Source of the DNA: Oxalobacteraceae bacterium
Lineage (GTDB): Bacteria > Pseudomonadota > Gammaproteobacteria > Burkholderiales > Burkholderiaceae_D
Direction: 5' to 3'
NCBI GenBank assembly: GCA_003537575.1
Contig: DPRS01000009.1
Span: 31,639 to 95,638 of the forward strand
DNA: 64,000 bases
This document shows positions 48,605 through 54,926 of the stretch, one piece after another. Both the position numbers and the translations under genes were made by a program. The stretch's first letter is position 1, and the number at the start of each line of letters is the position of its first letter. The notes beneath the pieces were generated by a model. That model saw only the letters and a list, made by a program, of their open reading frames with translations, searched no databases and was not told where the DNA came from.

Positions 48605-48801
48605 AACAAGTCAGCATCCGAAAAAATGACAACTCAGAAGTGCGCATCACCCGCAGCGCCTACAAGGGCCGGCAGGTCATTGATATTCGCGTTTGGGTTA
48701 TGGACAAGGTCAAGAAAGAGTATTCCCCCAGTTCTAAGGGGGTGACGATTGATGCGGGGAAGTGCGAGGCGTTGATCGAGGCGTTGAAAGCTATTGCTTA
48801 A
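48601..48801 (+). CDS. PC4/YdbC-like ssDNA-binding protein
   Basis: The 66-residue protein matches the PC4 transcriptional coactivator fold: AYKGRQVIDIRVWVMD, a short turn, then SSKGVTIDAGKCEALIEAL. PC4-like proteins bind single-stranded DNA as dimers and occur in phages, including T5-like ones. It may assist replication or packaging-linked recombination of the element. It is translationally coupled to the 48365 gene. Its last 11 bp overlap the end of the convergent membrane-protein gene (48791). Confidence 0.72.
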   Translation: MKQVSIRKNDNSEVRITRSAYKGRQVIDIRVWVMDKVKKEYSPSSKGVTIDAGKCEALIEALKAIA

Positions 48802-49486
48802 GTTTCTGGGTATCTGTCATTTGGCGACTGTCAGTGTCGACCGCAGCCAGTTCTTCGGCATTCCATCCGCCCATAGATTCAATCTCATCAAAGCATTCAC
48901 TGTTCGCGATTGTGGCGACGTTGCAGAGCTTCTCAACTCTCTCTTCTATGTCGTGTGCCAAGAGCCATTCATAGCGAAAAACCGGATCATTCTCTTGTTC
49001 GTGAGCGCCAAACAAACGCATCGTCACTTCGTCAATAGCCCTGGGAATGATGTTTATGAAAAGAACCATTCTGCCAGAAGGGACCTCGAACAAAGGCAAC
49101 GATTGCAAGACGGCCTTGTAATCGGCCAAGAGCTGCGGATCGATGTGGTACAGCTCTTCGGCATCATTGGTTTTTATAACTTTATTAAGCGCGTTGCTAA
49201 GAGTGCATATTTGGGCCAACACTGCCTTTACAGCCCTCAGCTTGCGAATGTCAGTAAGCCGCTGCCTCTCTGCTTCCAGCGCCCGCTCTGCATTATGTTG
49301 GCGAGTGGCTATCATGAATGCCGCAACAATAGCTCCAATAGATCCGATTGCTTGCATCCATGAAGCAGCTTCTGCTGAACCTGCACCTTTGTCACGAACA
49401 GCATTAATTAAACCTATGGTCAGTAGCCCGATAAATAAGGTCACTATGGCCAGCAGCACCCAGTGCCAGATACTTAATTTTTTAAT
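48791..49486 (-). CDS. Membrane protein with cytoplasmic helical domain, function unknown
   Basis: Two hydrophobic segments lie near the N-terminus (VLLAIVTLFIGLLTIGLINA and WMQAIGSIGAIVAAFMIA), followed by a coiled-coil stretch (NAERALEAERQRLTDIRKL) and a helical cytoplasmic domain. GTG 49459 is the first standard start and has no ribosome site. ATT 49486 lies 4 bp after GGGGAG and would give the natural-looking N-terminus MKKLSIWHWVLL (231 residues). I therefore use the ATT start, tentatively. The layout (two membrane helices plus coiled coil) is common in superinfection-exclusion and defence proteins, but no motif proves this. It runs opposite to the phage genes. Confidence 0.6.
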   Translation of the reverse strand: MKKLSIWHWVLLAIVTLFIGLLTIGLINAVRDKGAGSAEAASWMQAIGSIGAIVAAFMIATRQHNAERALEAERQRLTDIRKLRAVKAVLAQICTLSNALNKVIKTNDAEELYHIDPQLLADYKAVLQSLPLFEVPSGRMVLFINIIPRAIDEVTMRLFGAHEQENDPVFRYEWLLAHDIEERVEKLCNVATIANSECFDEIESMGGWNAEELAAVDTDSRQMTDTQKLKQ

Positions 49487-49500
49487 GATTCTCCCCTTTC

Positions 49501-49965
49501 CTAGTTTGTTTTCTTGGGCATGTACCCTAACGGCACCGCGGCGCCGGACCCGGCAATACCTGTCGCACAGATCTGGTCGAACTCGGCCGCATAGTCGCTG
49601 TTTTTGTACGGGATGAAGCTGGGGTTCTTGCTCTCGTCCAGTTTCATTTCATCGTGCCAGAACTGCTTTTTGAAATGCCGGGTCTTGGCCAAGGCCGCGT
49701 CTTTGCCGGCGCAGTCGACAAGGAATGACTCGATCCGGGAAAAATGCGGCGGAATGTGGACGATGGTTTCTTTCACTGCTTGATCGAATTGGCACGTCAA
49801 ATACATGTCCACTTCGATGGGCGCCCTGGGCGGTTTCTTCACTACCGTTGAATATGCAGTGCATCCTTGGCCAGCATGCCCGGCAAATCCAAGATGAGGC
49901 AAAGCCTCGGCGGCGTGGGAAGATAACGGCGCAAGGGCAAGCAGGGGATATAAAAAAGCTCTCAT
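49501..49965 (-). CDS. Secreted four-cysteine protein, function unknown
   Basis: From ATG 49965 the product has 154 residues with a signal peptide (MRAFLYPLLALAPLSSHAAE). The mature part contains four cysteines (GQGCTAYS, YLTCQFD, FLVDCAGK, DQICATG), which could form two disulfides in the periplasm. The frame is open upstream to 50193, but the signal peptide fixes the start. It is followed 14 bp later by the membrane-protein gene, so they probably form a two-gene minus-strand operon of cargo type (lysogenic conversion or exclusion). No family recognised. Confidence 0.65.
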   Translation of the reverse strand: MRAFLYPLLALAPLSSHAAEALPHLGFAGHAGQGCTAYSTVVKKPPRAPIEVDMYLTCQFDQAVKETIVHIPPHFSRIESFLVDCAGKDAALAKTRHFKKQFWHDEMKLDESKNPSFIPYKNSDYAAEFDQICATGIAGSGAAVPLGYMPKKTN

Positions 49966-50187
49966 GTGGCACCAGTTCTCTTTTTTAGGGACGGCCGAGC
50001 AGCGATGGATTGTTTGCGCAGAATCTGCGCTGCCGATGAAATCTCCTGAGTGCCGCGCCCAAGGTATGGAGCCCCCGCGCGGGTACCGGACCAGACGTTT
50101 CGCTTCCGTCAGGTCGGTCAGGGGAAGTGCTATTGTAGCAAATGCAACACTTGGCCAATCCAGATAGACATGCAACCAGGGGGAAAT

Positions 50188-50451
50188 ATGCATGACGAGG
50201 CAAAAGCAGGAAATGCCGAAAAGCTATATTTGTCTGAGGACGAGCTTTACGACCTGACACGGTACAGACGTCCGTCGAACCAATTAAAGATGCTGCAGAG
50301 CCTGGGAATTCCGGCCCGTATGCGCGTTGACAATACTGTGCTGGTGCTTCGCATGCACCTGCAATATCCGACCTCCATGCAGTCGGAGCGGAAACCAGAG
50401 CTGAAATCGAGTCAACGGCCGCTAAGAAAGTCCGAGAGGGAGCGAAAGTAA
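50188..50451 (+). CDS. DUF4224 protein (phage, excisionase-like)
   Basis: The 87-residue protein starts at ATG 50188 after the ribosome site AGGGGG. It has the DUF4224 core LYLSEDELYDLTRYRRPSNQ, LGIPARMRVDNTVLVLRMHL. The C-terminus is basic (KSSQRPLRKSERERK). DUF4224 genes are usually found near phage integrases, and a regulatory or excision role is suspected in the family but not shown. Here it lies at the end of the element opposite to int. Confidence 0.8.
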   Translation: MHDEAKAGNAEKLYLSEDELYDLTRYRRPSNQLKMLQSLGIPARMRVDNTVLVLRMHLQYPTSMQSERKPELKSSQRPLRKSERERK

Positions 50452-50469
50452 CGCAAAATTGGAGAAGTA

Positions 50470-50754
50470 ATGAGTAATTACCTAAGCGCCAATGAATTAG
50501 CTGACTTGATTGGATGCCAGTCGAATCAGCGCAGTTGTATGACTAGATGGCTGGATAAAAATCGTTGGCCGTATGTGATCGACATTATGGGGTTTCCCAA
50601 AGTCAGCAAGGCGTACCATGATTCCCGGATGTCAGGCATTCCTACTCCGCCCCCCGAACTCGCTACGGAGCCAGACTTCAGTATGTTTGATAACCCGACG
50701 CCACGCCAATTGGCTTTGAAGGCCCGGCGAGAGACCAAGGGAAAAAAGCTCTAA
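50470..50754 (+). CDS. Second DUF4224-like protein
   Basis: The 94-residue protein has the same opening pattern (YLSANELADLIGCQSNQRSC, WLDKNRWPYVIDIMGFPKVS) and a basic end (ALKARRETKGKKL). It starts 18 bp after the first DUF4224 gene with its own ribosome site (TTGGAGAAG). The two may be paralogues that diverged, or partners in a heterodimer. It converges with the minus-strand repressor gene (21 bp between stops). Confidence 0.72.
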   Translation: MSNYLSANELADLIGCQSNQRSCMTRWLDKNRWPYVIDIMGFPKVSKAYHDSRMSGIPTPPPELATEPDFSMFDNPTPRQLALKARRETKGKKL

Positions 50755-50774
50755 GCATGTGCAGGACCAGTAGT

Positions 50775-51023
50775 CTAAATCTTGGCTGAGGATATGGGAG
50801 CGACTTCCTTTGGGAGTTCTGTCCTGGGACGATTTAGACTGGAGCACCAGAGTTCGACTAGGCGCTCGCCGACAGAATAACGGGGCTCGGCGCCGGAGTT
50901 CTTCCATCCCATGAGAGTGCCTTTCGGGACGTCGATCAGCTCGCTAACGGCATACATGCTGACGCCGGCCGACTTTAGGTCGGCTAGTACTCGGAACCAG
51001 TCTACTGACAGGCGCTGAGACAT
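50775..51023 (-). CDS. Small Cro/CI-like helix-turn-helix regulator
   Basis: The 82-residue protein is almost entirely a helix-turn-helix domain: WFRVLADLKSAGVSMYAVSE, LIDVPKGTLMGWKNSGAEP. The C-terminus is short, without a protease or oligomerisation domain, so it resembles Cro or a small satellite repressor. It is transcribed away from the right end, towards the DUF4224 genes. It is a candidate for the switch protein that complements the C4-like RNA. Confidence 0.75.
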   Translation of the reverse strand: MSQRLSVDWFRVLADLKSAGVSMYAVSELIDVPKGTLMGWKNSGAEPRYSVGERLVELWCSSLNRPRTELPKEVAPISSAKI

Positions 51024-51114
51024 TCCTTTTCCTGCTCCCCACAGCTTGCGCCCGCAGTGATTTCGCGCGCGTGCGCGTTTTATATATAAGGCGCAATTTT
51101 ATAGCCAAGAAAAG

Positions 51115-51140
51115 TTTTTTGGGGGCATGTTTGGGGGCAT
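51115..51140 (+). repeat. Right integrase arm-type sites
   Basis: TTTTTTGGGGGCAT (51115-51128) followed by TTTGGGGGCAT (51130-51140) duplicates the left-end block at 34947-34972 in the same direction. It lies 57 bp inside attR. Confidence 0.6.
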
Positions 51141-51196
51141 GAAGTATTTTTTGTAAGTCATGTTCCTTATATCTATTGGGGTTTGGGCTGAGATTT

Positions 51197-51209
51197 GAAT
51201 CCCACCCTC
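51197..51209 (+). other. attR core (tRNA-Ser 3' remnant)
   Basis: GAATCCCACCCTC is identical to 34820-34832 in tRNA-Ser. With one mismatch allowed the match extends to TTTGAATCCCACCCTC. It marks the right boundary of the integrated element. Confidence 0.7.
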
Positions 51210-51215
51210 AAAAGG

Positions 51216-51245
51216 AAAAATCCCCGCACATGTGCGGGGATTTTT
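51216..51245. terminator. Perfect bidirectional terminator beside attR
   Basis: AAAAATCCCCGCACA and TGTGCGGGGATTTTT are exact complements with no extra loop bases and continue into more T on the plus side. It probably terminated the original tRNA-Ser transcript and now also insulates the element. Confidence 0.8.
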
Positions 51246-51465
51246 TTTGGCGGAGAGAGCGCGCATGCGCGCGCGGTGGGATTCGAAGCTTTGCGCTTGC
51301 AAGCGCAAAGCCGGGAGAATCTGCGGGGCGGGGTGACGCGCAGCGGCGCGCCGGGCCGCAGTGGATGAGGCGATGGCGCAGAGCGCCGGGCCGTAGTGAG
51401 TATCAACGCGCGGAGGAGAGAAGCTTTGCGCTCGCAACCCCAAAGCCAGATGAATCCCCCCAAAC
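51246..51465. repeat. Palindrome-rich scar to the right of attR
   Basis: No gene is accepted here. GGTGGGATTCGAA (51275-51287) is a reverse-oriented copy of the tRNA-Ser T-arm sequence; read on the minus strand it is separated from CTCTCCGCC by a GC-alternating insert. A perfect 24-bp palindrome centred at 51299/51300 (51288-51311, arms GCTTTGCGCTTG) follows, and a decayed second copy starts near 51422. The stretch looks like remains of earlier integrations or rearrangements at this tRNA. Confidence 0.5.
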
Positions 51466-51960
51466 TCAAGCTTGCGGCGCCCCACCCATCTGCTGCCCAC
51501 CCATCTGTTCCATCGCCTTCTGCGCCTCTTCCATGCTGACATCGCGCACATGGGTGGCGACCGACCAGCGATGGCCGAACGGATCTTCGAGAGCGCCATA
51601 GCGATCCCCCCAGAACATGTTCGCCACCGGCATCGTCACTTTTGCTCCCGCGGCAACGGCTTGCGCGACCATCGCATCGACATCTTCGACATACAGGTGG
51701 ATGGTGACCGGCGAGCCCTTGATCGATTTCGGCCCCAGCGTGCCCCATTGAGTATTCTCGTCCACCAGCATGACGGCGGAGTCGCCGATGCTGATCATGG
51801 CGTGCATCAGTTTCCCGTCCGGGCCCGGCAGGCGCGCTTCCTCCTTCGCATTGAAGGCCTTTTTATAAAATTCGATGGCATCGGCCGCACCGGCGCATAC
51901 CAGGTGAGGGGTGACGGAGTGCATTCCGTCCGGAATGGGTTTTGCTGCTGACTGAGTCAT
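51466..51960 (-). CDS. VOC-family protein (PhnB/glyoxalase-like)
   Basis: The 164-residue protein starts MTQSAAKPIPDGMHSVTPHL and shows the paired beta-alpha-beta-beta-beta units of the vicinal-oxygen-chelate fold: CAGAADAIEFYKKAFNAKEE, LMHAMISIGDSAVMLVDE, then VTIHLYVEDVDAMVAQAVAA and DRYGALEDPFGHRWSVATHV. The C-terminus is Gln/Gly/Met-rich. The substrate is unknown, as for most PhnB-like proteins. Its promoter region contains the first copy of the repeated small-RNA candidate (52100-52225). Confidence 0.88.
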   Translation of the reverse strand: MTQSAAKPIPDGMHSVTPHLVCAGAADAIEFYKKAFNAKEEARLPGPDGKLMHAMISIGDSAVMLVDENTQWGTLGPKSIKGSPVTIHLYVEDVDAMVAQAVAAGAKVTMPVANMFWGDRYGALEDPFGHRWSVATHVRDVSMEEAQKAMEQMGGQQMGGAPQA

Positions 51961-52099
51961 GATCCTTGCTCCTTCAAGCGCTTGTCGTGACGGATCGAAA
52001 GGTATTTCCAGATGCCGTCACAGGTGGGCGAGGAATTCTATCGCCACACGCTTGAACATGAGTGTGTTTTTATCAAGGATCATGTTTCCGATCTCCCAA

Positions 52100-52225
52100 A
52101 GAAAAACCTCGCCGTAGCGAGGTTTTTTTGTGATTGCCAATACCGGAGACGATTCCTGGGACCCAGTTCTATCGGTGAAAAGTGGCCCCGTCTTGCTCGA
52201 ATCATCTCAGGTATGGGCAAGCGTT
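52100..52225 (-). ncRNA. Candidate structured small RNA, copy A
   Basis: Read on the minus strand, ATACCTGAGATGATTC (52214-52199) pairs with GAATCGTCTCCGGTAT (52155-52140) to make a long closing stem with one mismatch. It encloses a conserved loop containing CCACTTTTCA and GATAGAACTGGG. An intrinsic terminator follows (AACCTCGC-TACG-GCGAGGTT-TTT, near 52103-52122). A TATATT -10 lies at 52237-52232. A second copy with identical arms is at 58735-58857. In the 393 bp between VOC and frmR there is no other gene. Confidence 0.6.
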
Positions 52226-52311
52226 GAATGCAATATAGCACGGCTTAATTTTTCTGGCACCAATTTTTTTCGCCTGTATTTCTTGAGCGACATTTTGGCT
52301 TTCAACGAACA

Positions 52312-52340
52312 TTTACTATACTATCCCCTAGTATAGTAAA
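52312..52340. promoter_or_regulatory. FrmR operator
   Basis: TTTACTATACTA and TAGTATAGTAAA are perfect 12-bp arms around TCCCC, 14 bp before the frmR ATG. A C/G-tract centre with AT-rich arms is the classic CsoR/RcnR/FrmR site, so FrmR should repress its own operon here. Confidence 0.8.
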
Positions 52341-52353
52341 TAGGGAGCGCGCA

Positions 52354-52629
52354 ATGCCGCATTCTCCAGAGGAAAAAAAGCGTGTCCTTACCCGCGTGCG
52401 CCGCATTCGCGGCCAGACCGAGGCGCTGGAACGCGCCCTGGAAGAGGGCGTCGAATGTGCTGCGGTGCTGCAGCAGATCGCCGCCATCCGCGGCGCGGTC
52501 AATGGCCTCATGTCCGAAGTGATGGAGGCGCATATCCGCGAAGAGTTCGGTCAGCCTCCGGCCTCTGAGGCCGAACGCACCGCGCGCGTGCGCGAGATGA
52601 GTCTGCTGGTGCGTTCCTATCTCAAGTAG
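52354..52629 (+). CDS. frmR: Formaldehyde-sensing repressor FrmR
   Basis: The 91-residue all-helical CsoR/RcnR/FrmR-type repressor carries the cysteine that reacts with formaldehyde in EEGVECAAVLQQIAAIRGAV (about residue 36) and the partner histidine in VMEAHIREEF (about residue 60). The N-terminal proline needed for crosslinking follows Met (MPHSPEEKKRVLTRVRRIRG). It leads the frmR-frmA-frmB operon and has a perfect inverted-repeat operator directly upstream. Formaldehyde would release repression. Confidence 0.92.
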   Translation: MPHSPEEKKRVLTRVRRIRGQTEALERALEEGVECAAVLQQIAAIRGAVNGLMSEVMEAHIREEFGQPPASEAERTARVREMSLLVRSYLK

Positions 52630-52684
52630 CTGCGGCCAGGCCGCGGCTTTCCATCGTTCATATCCATCATCGCAGGAGAATTTC

Positions 52685-53794
52685 ATGAAATCACGCGCCG
52701 CCGTTGCTTTCGAACCTGGCAAGCCCTTGCAAATCGTCGAAATCGACGTCGCTCCGCCGCAAAAAGGTGAAGTGCTGGTGAAAATCACCCATACCGGCGT
52801 CTGTCATACCGATGCCTTCACCCTCTCCGGCGACGATCCCGAAGGCGTGTTCCCCGCGGTGCTGGGCCATGAGGGCGGCGGCATCGTGGTGGAAGTGGGC
52901 GAGGGCGTCACCAGCGTCAAGCCGGGCGATCACGTGATCCCGCTGTATACGGCCGAATGCGGCCAGTGCAAATTCTGTAAATCCGGCAAGACCAACCTGT
53001 GCTCGGCGGTGCGCGCCACTCAGGGCAAGGGCCTGATGCCGGACGGCACCACGCGCTTCTCCTATAACGGCCAGCCGATCTACCACTACATGGGCACCAG
53101 CACCTTCAGCGAATACACCGTGGTCGCCGAAGTCTCGCTGGCCAAGGTCAATCCGGTCGCACCGCTGGAGAAAGTGTGCCTGCTCGGTTGCGGCGTCACC
53201 ACCGGCATCGGCGCCGTGCACAACACCGCCAAGGTCAAGCAGGGCGACACCGTGGCGGTGTTTGGCCTGGGCGGCATCGGCCTGGCCGTCATCCAGGGCG
53301 CGGTGCAGGCCAAGGCCGGGCGCATCATCGCCATCGACACCAATCCCGGCAAGTTCGAGCTGGCGCGCAAGATGGGCGCCACCGACTGCGTCAATCCGAA
53401 AGACCATGCCAGGCCGATTCAGGACGTCATCGTCGAAATGACCGATGGCGGCGTGGAGTTCAGCTTCGAATGCATCGGCAATGTCGATGTCATGCGGGCG
53501 GCACTGGAATGCTGTCACAAGGGCTGGGGCGAGAGCGTGATCATCGGCGTGGCCGGCGCCGGCCAGGAAATCCGCACGCGGCCGTTCCAGCTGGTGACCG
53601 GCCGCGTCTGGCGCGGCAGCGCCTTCGGCGGCGTCAAGGGGCGCAGCCAGTTGCCCGGCATGGTCGAGCAGGCGATGCGCGGCGAAATCGATCTCGATCC
53701 CTTCATCACGCACACCTTGCCGCTGGAGCGCATCAATGAAGCCTTTGATCTGATGCACGATGGGAAGTCGATCCGTACGGTGATTCATTACTGA
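52685..53794 (+). CDS. frmA: S-(hydroxymethyl)glutathione dehydrogenase (class III ADH)
   Basis: The 369-residue zinc enzyme oxidises S-hydroxymethylglutathione to S-formylglutathione with NAD+. The catalytic zinc site starts in TGVCHTDAFTLSGDDPEG. GHEGGGIVVEVGEGV follows. Structural zinc cysteines are in CGQCKFCKSGKTNLC, and the Rossmann motif is VFGLGGIGLAVIQGA. The length is standard. It lies 55 bp after frmR with the ribosome site AGGAGA, and 16 bp before frmB. Confidence 0.97.
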   Translation: MKSRAAVAFEPGKPLQIVEIDVAPPQKGEVLVKITHTGVCHTDAFTLSGDDPEGVFPAVLGHEGGGIVVEVGEGVTSVKPGDHVIPLYTAECGQCKFCKSGKTNLCSAVRATQGKGLMPDGTTRFSYNGQPIYHYMGTSTFSEYTVVAEVSLAKVNPVAPLEKVCLLGCGVTTGIGAVHNTAKVKQGDTVAVFGLGGIGLAVIQGAVQAKAGRIIAIDTNPGKFELARKMGATDCVNPKDHARPIQDVIVEMTDGGVEFSFECIGNVDVMRAALECCHKGWGESVIIGVAGAGQEIRTRPFQLVTGRVWRGSAFGGVKGRSQLPGMVEQAMRGEIDLDPFITHTLPLERINEAFDLMHDGKSIRTVIHY

Positions 53795-53810
53795 TTTCGG
53801 GAGGCCTGAC

Positions 53811-54647
53811 ATGGAACTGGAACGCGTGGAACACCGCGCCTGCTTCGGCGGCTGGCAGGATGTCTACCGGCATGCTTCGGCGGCGCTGAACTGCACCATG
53901 CAGTTCGCCGTCTACCTGCCGCCGCAGGCGGCGCATGAAAAACTGCCGGTGCTGTACTGGCTCTCCGGTCTGACCTGCAACGAGCAGAATTTCATCACCA
54001 AGGCCGGCGCGCAGCGCTATGCTGCCGAGCATGGGCTGATCCTGGTGGTTTCCGACACCAGTCCGCGCGGCGACGAGGTGGCGGATGCCGAAGGCTACGA
54101 CCTCGGCAAGGGCGCCGGTTTTTATCTGAATGCCACGCAGGCGCCATGGCAGCGGCACTATCGCATGGATGACTACGTGACGGCGGAATTGCCCGGCCTG
54201 ATCGAGCGGCATTTCCCGGCGAGCGGCGCGCGCGCCATCAGCGGCCATTCAATGGGCGGCCATGGCGCACTGGTCATCGCGCTGAAGAATCCCGGCCGCT
54301 ACCGCAGCGTGTCGGCATTCGCACCGATCGTCGCGCCATCGCAAGTGCCGTGGGGACAGAAAGCCTTCTCCGCTTATCTGGGCGAAGACCGCGCGGCGTG
54401 GCGCGCCTATGACGCTGTCGAGCTCGTCGCGATGGCGCAGGAACGCCTGCCATTGCTGATCGACCAGGGCGACGCTGATGAATTTCTTGCTACCCAGCTC
54501 AAGCCGGAATTGTTGCAGGCCGCAGCCGATGCTGCTGCTTATCCACTGACCTTGCGCCTACAGCCTGGCTACGACCACAGTTACTATTTTATCGCCAGCT
54601 TCATCGGCGACCATATCGCGCATCATGCCCGCGCGCTGCGAGCCTGA
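53811..54647 (+). CDS. frmB: S-formylglutathione hydrolase
   Basis: The 278-residue esterase of the D family releases formate and glutathione from S-formylglutathione. The nucleophile elbow GHSMGGHGALVIAL (Ser near residue 148), the early LPVLYWLSGLTCNEQNFITK, and the late DQGDADEFL and PGYDHSYYFIASF give the complete Ser-Asp-His triad. It completes the glutathione-dependent formaldehyde pathway with frmA. Confidence 0.96.
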   Translation: MELERVEHRACFGGWQDVYRHASAALNCTMQFAVYLPPQAAHEKLPVLYWLSGLTCNEQNFITKAGAQRYAAEHGLILVVSDTSPRGDEVADAEGYDLGKGAGFYLNATQAPWQRHYRMDDYVTAELPGLIERHFPASGARAISGHSMGGHGALVIALKNPGRYRSVSAFAPIVAPSQVPWGQKAFSAYLGEDRAAWRAYDAVELVAMAQERLPLLIDQGDADEFLATQLKPELLQAAADAAAYPLTLRLQPGYDHSYYFIASFIGDHIAHHARALRA

Positions 54648-54764
54648 AACGGATTTCATCTTCCCGCGTCATCGCCTCGTGTAACAAGAATGAGGCATCT
54701 TTCATCGCAGTCCTGATTTTTTTCTGATCATGCCGAATTACTCCTGTTGTCCTACAGGAGAGGC

Positions 54765-54923
54765 ATGACTCATCTCAAAACGCTTGGGCAGGTATCCAAA
54801 CATACTCGGAATGTACGTAATGGCCCCATCTATTCACGGCGGGCGGGAGGCGTATCGGCAATGCACAACTACCCCTATATCGATGAATATTGTTTTCGGA
54901 GCTGTTTAACGTCCCAGGAGTAA
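54765..54923 (+). CDS. Small ORF coupled to tyrosinase
   Basis: A 52-residue ORF starts at ATG 54765 with a strong ribosome site (ACAGGAGAGGC) and stops 3 bp before the tyrosinase ATG. The N-terminal half is basic; the C-terminal half has MHNYPYIDEYCFRSC with a C-x3-C pair and nearby His/Tyr. This could be a leader peptide or a copper-handling helper; both are speculation. It is the only feature seen in the 280 bp between frmB and the tyrosinase gene. Confidence 0.4.
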   Translation: MTHLKTLGQVSKHTRNVRNGPIYSRRAGGVSAMHNYPYIDEYCFRSCLTSQE

Positions 54924-54926
54924 GCC

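Noticed and set aside
51172..51748. Long overlapping ORFs on both strands across the attR scar
   Set aside because: They translate palindromes, terminator and shadow of the VOC gene; no consistent protein.
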